Source of the DNA: Dawidia cretensis
Lineage (GTDB): Bacteria > Bacteroidota > Bacteroidia > Cytophagales > Cyclobacteriaceae
Direction: 5' to 3'
DNA length: 64,000 nt
Assembly (NCBI RefSeq): GCF_018598175.1
Contig: NZ_JAHESE010000010.1
Coordinates: 1 to 64,000, forward strand
The position numbers were made by a program, and so were the translations under genes. Below, one piece after another: positions 35,628 through 45,705 of this stretch (positions are counted from its first letter, which is position 1; every line of letters starts with the position of its first letter). The notes below the pieces were generated by a model that did not search any database, was not told where the DNA came from, and saw only the letters and a program-made list of their open reading frames with translations.

Positions 35628-36983
35628 TTAGTAATTGATTTGTCCCAGCGCACGTTGTACGTCGATTTTGGCGGCAAGCACCTGGTACAGCGCGTTGAAG
35701 TAGTTGATGCGTACGCTACGCAGATCGGTTTCCGCAATCGTCACGTCCAGGTACGGACGAATACCGCTGCGGTATTGCAGTTGGATGACGCTGTATACTT
35801 CTTCGGCCAGCACAACGTTTTCTTTCAGCGCCAGGTACGTGGACAGGCTGCTCTTATAAGAGGCCAGCGCACGTGAGTATTCGGTAGTCAGGTTGTTTTC
35901 CAGGTTCACCATGTTCCAGTCGAGCTTCTTGAGTGTCCAGCGTTGCTCGCGGATGCGGGCGTTGCGTTTACCCCCCTGGAAGATCGGGAGCGTCAGCGTA
36001 GCACCGAAGTAGGAGTTCGGAAAGCGTTGGGCATACAATTCGTTGAACTCGTTATTCTGGTAGTTTGCGATATATGCACCGAACGCGTTCAGCGTCGGAA
36101 GGAATGCCCACCAGGCGTATTTCAGGTTGGCCTTCTGCAGCTCGCGCTGGGTGAACAACAGTTTGTAGTCTATATGTTGGCTGTAGCTCAACGCCTGTAC
36201 GGTATCCATGGCAATCTCGCCTTCCATGGCCAGCGTGTCGTATTGAATATTCAAGGTACCATTCGGCGGATAACCCATCATGGCACGCAGGTAGTCGAGC
36301 TTGTATTTCAGCGCTTCCTGGTTGGCTTTGAGTGTAGCCTTGCCGTTTGTCAACTGAATCTGCGCGCGTTTGTAATCGGTCTTATCGACCACACCAGCGC
36401 TGTATTGCGCTTGCGCATCTTTGAGGCTGCGCTCCAGACGAATGATGTCTTCCTGTCCGATCTTGATCTGTTGCGTGGTAGCCAGTACGTCGTAAAACGC
36501 TTTCGATACATTAACCACTACGTCGATCTTGGTGGCGCCTAGCTGCTGCTCGGCCTGGATACGCACTTTGTTCGCCGTGCGGCTGGCCAGCAGTACGTCG
36601 CGGTTAAACAACGTTTGTGTCGCAGTGAACTGCAACGATGAGGTGTTGTCTACTCCTAACTGGATCGCGCGGCCGTCGATGACGCTTACCGGCAGGTCTA
36701 CGTTGTGCTGATAATTATAGACAAAGTTGATCTGCGGAAACCAGTCGGCCAGTTTGCCGTCGATGGTGGCCTCTACAATTTCCTGGTCGGCTTGAGCCTG
36801 TTTCACCATCGGTTGATGATCCAGGGCATACTGCACAATCTTCTCCAGGGTAGCTTCCTGCAAAAGACTGTCGGAGACTGCTTGCTGTTGTGGTTGCTCC
36901 TGGGCGAAGAGCATACCGGGTGCGAGCAGTACCAATAACAGTATCAGGGTTAGTGGTCTTTTTTCTCTTTTGGATAGTAGCAT
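35628..36983 (-). CDS. TolC-family outer-membrane efflux protein
   Basis: The product is 451 residues. The signal peptide ends LFAQ near residue 28. Two TolC repeats are visible with long helices: QAQADQEIVEATIDGKLADWFPQINFVY in the first, KRNARIREQRWTLKKLDWNMV in the second. The terminal pattern is YRSGIRPYLDVTIAETDLRSVRINYFNALYQVLAAKIDVQRALG. It forms the outer-membrane channel of the pump. The gene follows tetR by 57 bases and precedes the adaptor by 21 bases. The order regulator-channel-adaptor-pump is common in Bacteroidota. Confidence 0.95.
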   Translation of the reverse strand: MLLSKREKRPLTLILLLVLLAPGMLFAQEQPQQQAVSDSLLQEATLEKIVQYALDHQPMVKQAQADQEIVEATIDGKLADWFPQINFVYNYQHNVDLPVSVIDGRAIQLGVDNTSSLQFTATQTLFNRDVLLASRTANKVRIQAEQQLGATKIDVVVNVSKAFYDVLATTQQIKIGQEDIIRLERSLKDAQAQYSAGVVDKTDYKRAQIQLTNGKATLKANQEALKYKLDYLRAMMGYPPNGTLNIQYDTLAMEGEIAMDTVQALSYSQHIDYKLLFTQRELQKANLKYAWWAFLPTLNAFGAYIANYQNNEFNELYAQRFPNSYFGATLTLPIFQGGKRNARIREQRWTLKKLDWNMVNLENNLTTEYSRALASYKSSLSTYLALKENVVLAEEVYSVIQLQYRSGIRPYLDVTIAETDLRSVRINYFNALYQVLAAKIDVQRALGQINY

Positions 36984-37040
36984 AAAAATTAAATAGTTCT
37001 TCAGAAGTAAGTATATAAGTAGGCGAGTGTGTGCGCTTCG

Positions 37041-37664
37041 TCAAGAAATGCCCTCGGGCATTTCTTCGTTGAATATGGTGCAGTAAATCATGCGTTTCCG
37101 TTCCTGGAGGAATTTACGATACGTTGTATCGCTCATGCCGTGGACACTTTGCAACACGTTTTTTGCTAATAACGGGTAGTTGCACATCGATACCAGGTTA
37201 ACCATAAAGTGCTCGGTCGGGATGGGCTGCATGCGACCGGCGTCGATCTCCTCTTGTAGCTGCTGGCGGATCAGGACCGCGGAGCGCTGCTTGTCCTTGC
37301 TGCAGAAGATCTTGGTCTTCTCCGGATCCCGGGCCGTTTCAGAGATGATGAAATTTTCCAGGTATGGATAGGCCATGCCGACGTCGATCACCTTCTCTAT
37401 ATACAGCGCAATCTTATGCCGGAACGGCCTGTCGCTGGAAAAGATTGCCCGCACCCGCTCGCGCTTCTCGGTCACCACTTCTTCCAATAAGGTGTCGAGC
37501 AGTTGCTCGCGCGACCGGAAGTAATAGTGTATCAGTGCGCGGTTTACACCGGCTTCATCTGCGATCTCCTGGGTGGTCGCATTGAGGAATCCTTTTTGAA
37601 AGAAAAGCACGCGTGCTTTCTCTTTTATCAGGACCTCGGTTTGTTGTTGTTCGCGGACACTCAC
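37041..37664 (-). CDS. TetR-family repressor of the efflux operon (GTG start)
   Basis: The product is 207 residues from a GTG at 37664. The open frame runs far upstream to 38042, but that extension is unlike any protein and would cover the operator; no ATG fits. The N-terminal HTH is typical (VLFFQKGFLNATTQEIADEAGVNRALIHYYFRSREQLLDTL, about 18-58). The C-terminal ligand-binding helices resemble TetR_C of the AcrR-like group. It is the first gene of the tetR-OMF-adaptor-RND operon, so it would be autoregulated and relieved by pump substrates (inference). Confidence 0.88.
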   Translation of the reverse strand: MSVREQQQTEVLIKEKARVLFFQKGFLNATTQEIADEAGVNRALIHYYFRSREQLLDTLLEEVVTEKRERVRAIFSSDRPFRHKIALYIEKVIDVGMAYPYLENFIISETARDPEKTKIFCSKDKQRSAVLIRQQLQEEIDAGRMQPIPTEHFMVNLVSMCNYPLLAKNVLQSVHGMSDTTYRKFLQERKRMIYCTIFNEEMPEGIS

Positions 37665-37681
37665 GACCTTATCGATATTGT

Positions 37682-37697
37682 TTAACAAATTTGTTAA
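37682..37697 (-). promoter_or_regulatory. Palindromic operator upstream of tetR
   Basis: The sequence ttaacaaatttgttaa is a perfect 16-base palindrome ending 18 bases before the tetR GTG. On the minus strand it overlaps caaatttg, close to the Bacteroidota -7 box (TAnnTTTG). Position and symmetry fit a TetR dimer site that blocks the promoter of the whole efflux operon. Confidence 0.65.
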
Positions 37698-37920
37698 CGC
37701 AAAGGAATCGCTTTTAGGTTCACAAATCCTACGGCGTAGGGACAATATTTTGCCGCAATCGTGTGAAGTCTGGTGAATACGGTAAGGATCGGCGGGACTA
37801 TGGTAGCGGCCTCCTGGGCAACACTCGGTAGGTAAGGCGAGGAAAGTTATTAAATAAAGATGGCGAATACATGTGCCAACCCTATAATATATTGCACCGT
37901 AGCGCGAATGGTTACATTTT

Positions 37921-39021
37921 CTACGGCTTGAAGCAAAAGGCGCCGGGAATGATGCCCACCTTGAAAGTATCCACCGGTACGGCTTGGGGTGTATAGCGGT
38001 ATATAATGCCCGCCTGCACATAGTCGATGGCATCGGCCACATACACTTCCGATGTGATCGGGTCTACCGTTAATCCATAAAAACCGCCGCTAAACCCAGA
38101 CTCATATGTACTGGTTATGAAAGGCTCCTTCGGAAAATGCGTGCCGTCTACAGGCATCTTCCAGATGTGGCGGTTGATAAAATAAAGTGTATCGCGCGTG
38201 CCGTTTAAACAAAGCTCGGAGGGCGAGTCCCCCAGGGCGAAGCGGAACACTTGCTCCACCGTGCGCGTAGCAGCATCCATGCGGATCAGGCCCGGGGCTT
38301 CATAGCCATAGGGACTGCCGGGATAGCCACCATCGGTCACGGTCCAGATCTTGTTGTTCTTGTCGAGAATGAGGCTGGTGGGTTGTAACAACACTTCGAT
38401 AGAGTCTACGACAGCATCGGTATGTGTATCGATCACCAGGATCTGGTTGTCGTACGACCAACAGTTGGTGAATACGTATTGGCCGCAGGCTACCATTTGC
38501 TCGGTGGGGTGCTGATAGAACATGCGGTCGTGGTTGTTTACTTCAATGTGGCCGGTGACAGAAAACGTGCGGGGGTTGATGATGGCAATGGCCTTGGCAT
38601 ACAGATCCGTGACATACGCCTTTTCGTCGTTAATGAAATGGATGTAGCGCGGCGAGGTGAGGTCGGTGATCTTGCCTACCGGCGCAAAAGTATTGACGTT
38701 GATGATGTAGATCTTGCCACTGTTGTTTACCACGATGTAGCCGAGACTATCGCGGATCACCATCGACTGCGCAACATCTCCCAGGGGCAGGCCACTGGCG
38801 GGAAAGAACACGTCCTCCTGGATTTCGTGTGTGTCTATATTATAATAGGACAACGATGCGTTACCGTACATGAAGTTGCCTTCGTTTGTAATGAACAATC
38901 CCCGTCCTTCACCCGCGGGCTCGGGTCTATGTCGTTTTACCCACAGGTCATCGTTCATACAGCCTGCCGGCAACACGAGCAGAATGAGCATTGTATAGAT
39001 CGGGTGGATGAGGCGGTTCAT
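37921..39021 (-). CDS. BtuG-like beta-propeller lipoprotein (cobalamin locus)
   Basis: The product is 366 residues. The lipoprotein signal ends LPAGC near residue 21. The body is a seven-bladed YncE-like propeller with repeats such as [49 protein letters not shown] and [14 protein letters not shown]. In Bacteroides, surface propeller lipoproteins of this kind encoded next to BtuB (BtuG) bind cobalamin with extreme affinity and hand it to the receptor. Here it overlaps the BtuB-like receptor by four bases and lies in a riboswitch-led operon, so the same role is likely. It is the last gene of the operon. Confidence 0.82.
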   Translation of the reverse strand: MNRLIHPIYTMLILLVLPAGCMNDDLWVKRHRPEPAGEGRGLFITNEGNFMYGNASLSYYNIDTHEIQEDVFFPASGLPLGDVAQSMVIRDSLGYIVVNNSGKIYIINVNTFAPVGKITDLTSPRYIHFINDEKAYVTDLYAKAIAIINPRTFSVTGHIEVNNHDRMFYQHPTEQMVACGQYVFTNCWSYDNQILVIDTHTDAVVDSIEVLLQPTSLILDKNNKIWTVTDGGYPGSPYGYEAPGLIRMDAATRTVEQVFRFALGDSPSELCLNGTRDTLYFINRHIWKMPVDGTHFPKEPFITSTYESGFSGGFYGLTVDPITSEVYVADAIDYVQAGIIYRYTPQAVPVDTFKVGIIPGAFCFKP

Positions 39022-41009
39022 TTGAAGCGGAATATAAGTAACACCATGTAGTGACGCCGCGGCATGGGCCGTCCCAACACCGAGCGGTATCGCTCGTTTA
39101 AAAGATTGTATACTTTCACCTGCGGCTCCAGCGAAAACCGTTTCCGCTCTATCTTTCTGGAAAGATAGACATTGCTCATAAAATAGGGGTACAGGTAGTC
39201 GCGTTCGGAAAGATCGTTGCTGGTGGTGGTGAAGCGTGTGCTGTAGGAGTTGTATTGATAGGTGAGCGTATAGTGTTTCCAGGTGGCGCTGGCAAACAGA
39301 TTGCCCGAGTGCACGGGAATGTATACCAATTGTTTGCCGTATGACTCATCGCCCCAGATTCTTTTATCACCGTAGTTTAGCGAGCGCGTCAGGGCATAGT
39401 TGCTGTTGATCGTTACGTCTACGGGGCCGATCTTGCCTTTTACTTTTATCACTACTTCCAGTCCTTTGGAGATAACACGCTTTACATTGTGAGGCTCCCA
39501 ATTCTGTCGAAAGGTCGGCACCCACAAGATCCAGTCTGTGATGTCGGCGTGATAGCCCGTGAGTTGTGTTTCAACGACAAGCCTTCTAACACCCTGTGCC
39601 CACGCAAGCGTTACTTCTTCCTGCAGGCCTTGCTCCGGCCGCAGCGACGGATTGCCACCCGGTTGCCAATACAAGTCGTTGAGCGTCGGCACGTGGTAAT
39701 TACGCGTGATGCCAGCCTTTAAGTATACTCGATGCTCCCGCAGCAGCTTGATGTCAATGCCGGCGGAGGGAATGATGGGAATGAAGCGGTCGTCGACATG
39801 ATCTTGCCGTACGGACAACCGCACGTTCACGCGATCACCCAATTGTTGGTAATAGCCGGCGTAAAATAAGATCTCGTCCCGGGCTTTGTCGTAACCTGTT
39901 TTCTTCACCGAGTCCGCCGACATAACGTCGTGATGATTGAAGTTTACACGCACGCGGAACGAAGATTTGGCAGAGAGGTCGTGCATCCACTGAACATGGT
40001 TGATCAGGCTGACGGCCTGGCTGACCGAGTATACGGCAGGGATCATGCCCTGGCCGTTTACATAGTTGCGCAGGTAATAATCGAGGTGCTGGATGTTGCC
40101 CCCGGCCCCGGCGGTAATAGATCCGCGGGCATAGAGGTGATCCCACGAGGCGATGAACCGATACGAACGATCCTTCAGCTCGTTGATATTGGCATTATCA
40201 GCGCCTTCGAATGTATTGAGACGCGGCAAGCTGCGATTGGAAATATGCGTCCAGCCGTTGAGTGAGAGGATATCGCGATCGGTCACCTTGCCGTAGAGCT
40301 CCTGCATGACGCTGTACATGCGGTAAGACGCGTGCTCGTTGCGCTGGCGCGTGTATTGTACCGCGCCGGTGACAGGGTCAATGTCACCTACGCCATTATT
40401 CAAGAAAGGAAAATCGTTTTTTGAATAGGTATAGTACGCTCTCGTTTTGGACTGGAAGCTGGAGGTACCGACGTTGATCTGTGCAAAGTCTTCCATGGTG
40501 GAGAAGCTACCGCCGCCGGTCACCACGTTGCCGCTGAGGGTATTGCTCCAGTCAGGCTTGTTGTTCATCGAGATGCTGCCGCCCAGGGCGCCGCTGATGT
40601 CTTCCGTCGAGGCAACGCCGTGCTTGAGTGTGAGGTCATCCATGAAGTACACGGGTATGAGCGAGAAGTCGACCATGCCCAGCATGGGTGAGTTAATGCT
40701 CATGCCATTCCACAGCACCTGGGTGTGCGACGGCGCGGTGCCGCGGAACGAGGCGGTTGCCATCGAACCGCGTCCGTAGGATTTGATAAATATGGGGGTG
40801 GTTTGCGCCAGTACTTCCGAGAGCGTATGGTTCTGATGCTCGGACAAAATCACGGAGTCAACATGTGTCTCTTTAGAGCCGGCATTCTCTTTGTCGAACA
40901 GCCGTCGGTCCAGGATCGTCACCTCTTGTAAAACGACCGAGTCGGCAATCTGCGCCAAAGAAGCCAGGGCGTATAGCCACAACAACAGTGCTCCCGTCAG
41001 CCTTTTCAT
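39018..41009 (-). CDS. btuB: BtuB-like TonB-dependent receptor (cobalamin uptake)
   Basis: The product is 663 residues. The signal peptide ends SLAQ (about 20). The plug domain (about 45-150) contains [28 protein letters not shown], the conserved TxxxRG core, and [17 protein letters not shown]. The rest is a 22-strand barrel with an aromatic end ([12 protein letters not shown]). The TonB box is probably in the first 30 mature residues ([11 protein letters not shown]). No carboxypeptidase-like N-domain is present, fitting the BtuB type. The gene overlaps both neighbours by four bases (ATGA), and a cobalamin riboswitch leads the operon. Cobalamin is therefore the best substrate assignment, though cobinamide or another corrinoid is possible. 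Confidence 0.86.
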   Translation of the reverse strand: MKRLTGALLLWLYALASLAQIADSVVLQEVTILDRRLFDKENAGSKETHVDSVILSEHQNHTLSEVLAQTTPIFIKSYGRGSMATASFRGTAPSHTQVLWNGMSINSPMLGMVDFSLIPVYFMDDLTLKHGVASTEDISGALGGSISMNNKPDWSNTLSGNVVTGGGSFSTMEDFAQINVGTSSFQSKTRAYYTYSKNDFPFLNNGVGDIDPVTGAVQYTRQRNEHASYRMYSVMQELYGKVTDRDILSLNGWTHISNRSLPRLNTFEGADNANINELKDRSYRFIASWDHLYARGSITAGAGGNIQHLDYYLRNYVNGQGMIPAVYSVSQAVSLINHVQWMHDLSAKSSFRVRVNFNHHDVMSADSVKKTGYDKARDEILFYAGYYQQLGDRVNVRLSVRQDHVDDRFIPIIPSAGIDIKLLREHRVYLKAGITRNYHVPTLNDLYWQPGGNPSLRPEQGLQEEVTLAWAQGVRRLVVETQLTGYHADITDWILWVPTFRQNWEPHNVKRVISKGLEVVIKVKGKIGPVDVTINSNYALTRSLNYGDKRIWGDESYGKQLVYIPVHSGNLFASATWKHYTLTYQYNSYSTRFTTTSNDLSERDYLYPYFMSNVYLSRKIERKRFSLEPQVKVYNLLNERYRSVLGRPMPRRHYMVLLIFRFK

Positions 41010-43444
41010 TGCTTTGCGACTTTATAATGATGCACGTTGTTGCCTTGCGTAAGTGCCAGAACATATATACCTGCTGGGAGGTTTTCCACCGGTATATCTT
41101 CTCCTTCAAAGATTCCTTGCTGTAGCACGCGACCACTCAGGTCGCGTATGCTCCAGGGTACAGGTGGACCCGGTGGTAGTCCTGCGATGGTAATCCGATC
41201 AATTGCTGGGTTAGGCCAGACATGTACGGTTTCCGTATGCTGTTCCGGAATTCCCACGGGCACATCGCTGCGCACCCAGAGATCGAGCGATGCATTCCCC
41301 ACACCGATGCGCTGACGACCGGTATTCAGGAAAGCCAGTGTTGCACGGCCAAGCTCATCGGTACTAACGGCGGCGCCATTTTGTACTGCCGGCTGTCCAT
41401 TTACCACTACCCTTTCCCCCTGCACGGCATTCGAAGCAAGCGTGGCAACCTGGCGTTGTGCATCGATGCTATGCTGCGACCAGGCGACGCGTATGGTTGC
41501 AGACTCCTGAATCGTGATCGTGTCTTTATCGATGGCCATCTGTGTCATTTCCCAGGGCTGCGCGATATTGTCAACATGATACACCACGATCTCGTCGCCG
41601 TCACGCAGGCGCAGCATGTGCAGATTGTTACAGTATGTGTATTGGTTTATCTTGACAAGCCACGCCCGTGACATTGTTTCGGCGGTGGTGCCGCCAAAGC
41701 CGTAGCCATACGTCGTGGATGAGGATTCGACTTTTGGCACGCGCCACAGGTATAGCTTTCCGTCGCCCGGGCCGTCATCGCGGAAGCGAAGGTCACTGAC
41801 AAAAGCTTCGTTGGCAAACAGGGTGGCGATGGCGTGGGCGGCGGTAATATCCGTTACTTTGCCGATGTCATAATCTTGCCCGGGTCGGTCTACGTACGGG
41901 GTCAGGTTAAAGTTTCCAACGGCGATACGCCGGCGCGGGACAATGTTGCCTTGCGCGTCTTTTATAGTCAGGTATACTTCCCGTGTGGATGCTTCGGGTA
42001 ATACAGTTACCAGGATGCTGTCTTTGAGGGGGCGCTTACTTCCGGTCTCGACCACCAGCCAGCTCGTGCCGAGAGTATGGGCTTCCGCATACCAATACCC
42101 TTCGTCTTGTACAATATTCAGTACGTCGGCTGCCGTACTACGCCACGTCAGGGGTATGCCGTCCAACACATCTCTATACTGATCGAGCACTTGCGCGGAC
42201 AATGGAATACGGTTGTTCAGACGGAGATTGCGTGGCACATCGATCATTTCAATTTTGTCAGGCGCCACGATCTTCACGGTACGTTCATCATAGATCGCAG
42301 GATTGCGGCGTAGTGTGGCCCGCACGGCGATGGACCCGATGGCTTTGGCCTGTAGCATTCCCTCCGTTATCTCCGCCAGGGCTGCCGGGGTAATGGTAAT
42401 ATCCACGACGTCGTCTTGTAGAATACCTTTATAGAAGGCATAGGCTTCCAGTGGAGTTACATCGTCTACTTCCATCTTAGAAGGCAGGTCTGTGCCTACT
42501 ACCTGATCGAGTATGCCTGTAATAGCCGCATTCGGCGCGACGTCGACAACGCCGCGTATTTCTGTCGATACTTCGCCGAGCCAGCCGGCATCAGCGTTGA
42601 TGCCGGTATAGATCATAATGAAGTCGATGCTCTCAAGATGTACAGAGTTTCCGGCGGCATCGATCGCCCAGTCGATGTCAAAGGCGTCCCCTCCCCCGCC
42701 TTCTACGACGGGTGTATAGGGATTATCCGGAACTGTCACGGGCCCAGCGCCCGACAGCGCATTGTCGGCGTATCCAAAGCCGCGGCGATACGATTGAATA
42801 TAGGACGGATCGGACCGATCAACCGCGGCGCGAATGCGCGTGCCGGTAAAGCTCATGCTTTGTTGGGTGATGTCGGGAAAGGAGTCGCGTTTAGGATAAT
42901 AGGGTTGCGCGTGATATTTGTTGGTCAGCACGGCACCTGTTTGGCCGTCGTTATCTGTCCAGGGAACATGGGCCGCAACGGGTTGTTGGGGGTTGGTATA
43001 GGTGATGGTATAACCGTGCTGTGCTGATGGAAAGACATGGTCACTGCCCGCCAGCTCGTACCAGGTATCATCGGGTTTTCCGTTGCCGTTGTCGTCGCGC
43101 ATCACGCGTACGATGCCGGCTTCTGACCAGGTAACAAATGTACCCGTGGCCAGGGGGTTTCCGAATACGGTAAAATCTATGCCGTAGGGGTTGTTGGGAT
43201 CATTTTCAATACGATGGTCGAAGCCTACTACGATGTAACCACCATAGCCCCCCAGGCTTATCCCGCCCCGGAGGCTACCAAGAAGCGACTTCGTTTTGTG
43301 AGGTGTTCCCCAGGCGCCGTCATTTATAAACTGACCAGGTGCCGGACGATACTCCAACACCCGGCTGATATAGGGGCTCTGCGCCTGCACGCCTGATACG
43401 ACCGCTGTCATCAGGAGTGCCAGGTACAGTGTCCCTTTTTTCAT
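41006..43444 (-). CDS. T9SS-secreted cell-surface protein of the cobalamin locus
   Basis: The product is 812 residues from the ATG at 43444. The signal peptide ends VQAQ. The N-terminal 300 or so residues (PAPGQFINDGAWG, GGISLGGYGGYIVVGFDHRIENDP, YGIDFTVFGNPL, WYELAGSDH) match a family of surface proteins often found beside BtuB/BtuG genes in Bacteroidota; the fold resembles a jelly-roll binding domain. Central Ig-like domains (about 330-480) follow, then a DUF-like segment (DAQGNIVPRRRIAVG). A T9SS type A domain is at the end (VWPNPAIDRITIAG, DLSGRVLQQG, PAGIYVLALTQG). It is probably a surface corrinoid- or cofactor-binding protein; the ligand is not proven. Confidence 0.8.
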   Translation of the reverse strand: MKKGTLYLALLMTAVVSGVQAQSPYISRVLEYRPAPGQFINDGAWGTPHKTKSLLGSLRGGISLGGYGGYIVVGFDHRIENDPNNPYGIDFTVFGNPLATGTFVTWSEAGIVRVMRDDNGNGKPDDTWYELAGSDHVFPSAQHGYTITYTNPQQPVAAHVPWTDNDGQTGAVLTNKYHAQPYYPKRDSFPDITQQSMSFTGTRIRAAVDRSDPSYIQSYRRGFGYADNALSGAGPVTVPDNPYTPVVEGGGGDAFDIDWAIDAAGNSVHLESIDFIMIYTGINADAGWLGEVSTEIRGVVDVAPNAAITGILDQVVGTDLPSKMEVDDVTPLEAYAFYKGILQDDVVDITITPAALAEITEGMLQAKAIGSIAVRATLRRNPAIYDERTVKIVAPDKIEMIDVPRNLRLNNRIPLSAQVLDQYRDVLDGIPLTWRSTAADVLNIVQDEGYWYAEAHTLGTSWLVVETGSKRPLKDSILVTVLPEASTREVYLTIKDAQGNIVPRRRIAVGNFNLTPYVDRPGQDYDIGKVTDITAAHAIATLFANEAFVSDLRFRDDGPGDGKLYLWRVPKVESSSTTYGYGFGGTTAETMSRAWLVKINQYTYCNNLHMLRLRDGDEIVVYHVDNIAQPWEMTQMAIDKDTITIQESATIRVAWSQHSIDAQRQVATLASNAVQGERVVVNGQPAVQNGAAVSTDELGRATLAFLNTGRQRIGVGNASLDLWVRSDVPVGIPEQHTETVHVWPNPAIDRITIAGLPPGPPVPWSIRDLSGRVLQQGIFEGEDIPVENLPAGIYVLALTQGNNVHHYKVAKQ

Positions 43445-43474
43445 ACACCTTTTTATGCGGTGCACCATAGCCGT

Positions 43475-45160
43475 CTATTCTTTTACAATCTTCGTTCGTA
43501 CAACGTGCGCACCCTGGCGCAGGGTGAGCACATACAGGCCGGTGGGTAACGCGCGCAGATCTACCGTTTCGCCCGACCTTTCGGTCATGACATGTTCTGC
43601 TACACGGTTGCCCCGGGTATCGGTGATGTACAAGGCCGCCGGCAGGGCTGTCACTTTTACGTTCAATACATCTTTTACCGGGTTCGGGTAAACAGTTTGT
43701 ACAATCGGTTCTTGCGGCAGACCCGTAATGACTTTCTCGCGTACGATCACTGCAATGTTTTGTACGGCAGGATCGTCGTAGTACTGATCGTTGGCGGTGA
43801 CTGTAATCAATACCGTATCCAGCCTGGCATCGGCCGCCGGCGAGGCGGTCAACACACCGTCTTTGAGCGTGATCCAGGAAGTAGCCGAGTTGTCGGGTGT
43901 CGTCATGGTATAGCGCAACGACTCGTTGTCGTCGTCACCGAAGTACTCCGATAACGTAATGCTCGTGGCAAGTTCCCGGGGCGCGTCAACCGTTTTTAAC
44001 AATACAGCATTGTAGGGTGCGCTGTTGGTCACCCCATAGCTGATGGCCATACGCTCGGGCGAGTCTTGCACGCCCTCGAAGCTGCCGACTTTATTACCTT
44101 CTTTGTCATAGATGAGGCCGATGCCCCAACCCCACCATTGTCCAAAGGTGAAGTAGAAACGTTCTTCTTCGCGGTCGTAGGCAGATGCCATCAGTGCGTA
44201 GCTATTGTCCACGATCTCAGGATCGATGCTCATGCCAATGACGTCCAGTTTGTCAATGGTAGCACTTTCCAGGTTGACTCGGCCGAAGCCCTTGTTCCAC
44301 GATTCATCCATCAATTTTGAATACAACATACCGTCGATAATACCCACCGCAAATGGCGATGAGCTGGCGTCGGAATGTCCGATCGGCAAGTCGTATGCGT
44401 CATGTTTGTGTTCTTTTATGGAATATTTCAACAGCCTGTTTTGGGCCAGTATATACAGGACATCGCCTTGCGCAAACATCTGCATGATTCCCGTGCCTGC
44501 GTTGCCGAAATCATACTCTTCCTTGTTCTCCAGGTTTACCAGGTCGATAATCGCCAACTGCCCTGACGTACCCTGGAAACCACCATTTAATGCTACAAAC
44601 GCAGAGTCTCCTACAATAACCACATCGGCAGCCTGTGTTTTTACCGGTATTTTCTTTACCAGCGAGAGATCTTGTTTGTTATAGATGCGAACGTTATAGC
44701 CGTCTTCGGGTGCCGCCGCGCTATTCTGACGGGTGACGATCAGCCAGTTTTTATACAACGTCATTGAGTGGTTTACACCATATGCCTCTTTGCCCTGACC
44801 GTCTGCTTCGGTCTCCGCTGTGTCCTGGGTGTAACGCCGTGTTACTTCGGCGCCGGTAGCCATGTCGTATTTGAGGATGTAGTAGTCGGCGGAGATGTAT
44901 ACGTAGCGCCCCAACGCTTCTATATCTTGTACCGAGTTGGCGGCATCAAGATCGGCGAGCTTGCTGGTGGTATGGGTCGTGGGATCGTAGACCTGGATGC
45001 TGCCGCTGAGGCTCCCGAACTGGCCTCCGTTGACAAACACAACCTGCTTGCCTTTTGAGACTGCGACGGATGGCGTGACAGTTATCTGGGCGACCGCGGG
45101 ATGCGCGGCGGCGTAGCAGCACAAGCACACCAGGGAAATTTGAATGTAAAATTTATACAT
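43475..45160 (-). CDS. T9SS-secreted beta-propeller protein, first gene after the cobalamin riboswitch
   Basis: The product is 561 residues from the ATG at 45160. The signal peptide ends AVAQ near residue 25. A propeller domain (about 30-370) contains repeats such as GSIQVYDPTTHTTSKLADL, YISADYYILKYDMATG, VRIYNKQDLSLVKKIPV and LAIIDLVNLENKEEYDF. One Ig/cadherin-like domain follows (LSEYFGDDDNESLRYTM, about 390-470), then a T9SS domain (VYPNPVKDVLNVKV, PTGLYVLTLRQG). It probably binds corrinoid at the surface, like BtuG but delivered by T9SS instead of a lipid anchor. This is inference from operon position and fold. Confidence 0.8.
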   Translation of the reverse strand: MYKFYIQISLVCLCCYAAAHPAVAQITVTPSVAVSKGKQVVFVNGGQFGSLSGSIQVYDPTTHTTSKLADLDAANSVQDIEALGRYVYISADYYILKYDMATGAEVTRRYTQDTAETEADGQGKEAYGVNHSMTLYKNWLIVTRQNSAAAPEDGYNVRIYNKQDLSLVKKIPVKTQAADVVIVGDSAFVALNGGFQGTSGQLAIIDLVNLENKEEYDFGNAGTGIMQMFAQGDVLYILAQNRLLKYSIKEHKHDAYDLPIGHSDASSSPFAVGIIDGMLYSKLMDESWNKGFGRVNLESATIDKLDVIGMSIDPEIVDNSYALMASAYDREEERFYFTFGQWWGWGIGLIYDKEGNKVGSFEGVQDSPERMAISYGVTNSAPYNAVLLKTVDAPRELATSITLSEYFGDDDNESLRYTMTTPDNSATSWITLKDGVLTASPAADARLDTVLITVTANDQYYDDPAVQNIAVIVREKVITGLPQEPIVQTVYPNPVKDVLNVKVTALPAALYITDTRGNRVAEHVMTERSGETVDLRALPTGLYVLTLRQGAHVVRTKIVKE

Positions 45161-45399
45161 GGATTGTTGGGTTAAGCATGACGCAGCACGACATGACAAA
45201 ACCAGGCACTGACAGCTTCCGCTACAGGCAATGCCCGGCGGTTATCAGCAAGTCGTTGGCAAAAGTGTTTGTAGTGGCATGGGTATCGTACGCATGGATT
45301 ACAATAACAGAAAATTGTAACGTACGATTACAGAGAAGACGCGTCGTAGCGATTCCACTGATCCGTATACCCGTTCACCGCAGGCTACAACATCCTGAT

Positions 45400-45600
45400 G
45401 GCATCGGGCAGGTCTTCTGACTCTCCTGACTTTTGACGCTCCTTCCCATCCCTGGTCGGGACAGTGGAGATAACGTTGTCAAAAGCTTCTATTCCGCCGT
45501 GGGCGGAATCAGGATTACAGCAGCGGGAACTGTTGCCGGTTTTCACGGCATTCCCTTTTAATCGCCTTGCGCTTGTGGCGCATGGTGAACCAAATGCTGG
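45400..45600 (-). ncRNA. Cobalamin riboswitch
   Basis: On the minus strand the B12 box reads agtcagaagacctgcc (45405-45420), and 100-190 bases 5' of it are the other conserved elements: ccgtgaaaaccggc, acagttcccgctgctgtaa (core with the GCUGCUGUAA-type junction), and the ccactgtcccgaccagggatgggaagg segment. The order matches the AdoCbl riboswitch consensus. It lies about 240 bases upstream of the first gene of the B12 surface operon, which it would repress when cobalamin is abundant. The exact ends are approximate, and I did not resolve the expression platform between 45399 and 45161. Confidence 0.92.
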
Positions 45601-45640
45601 GGTAAAAGTATTGATTAAAGGGACGAAAACAAAGAGCAAT

Positions 45641-45668
45641 AAAAAAACCGCCCTGAAGGACGGTTCTT
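45641..45668 (-). terminator. Intrinsic terminator for the small membrane protein gene
   Basis: aaccgccc/ggacggtt form an 8-pair stem with one mismatch and a tgaa loop; on the minus strand it is followed by seven T. It lies 38 bases past the stop at 45706 and insulates the riboswitch from upstream transcription. Confidence 0.8.
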
Positions 45669-45705
45669 TACTTTATTATAAACTATCAACTCTAAACAGT
45701 CGGTA

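Noticed and set aside
37665-38042. 126-residue N-terminal extension of the TetR frame
   Set aside because: Sequence is unlike TetR proteins, overlaps the 3' end of the BtuG-like gene and would place the operator inside the coding region; the GTG at 37664 gives a normal TetR length.
45178-45420. Plus-strand frame of 80 codons opposite the riboswitch leader
   Set aside because: It overlaps the riboswitch in antisense and has no recognisable protein features.
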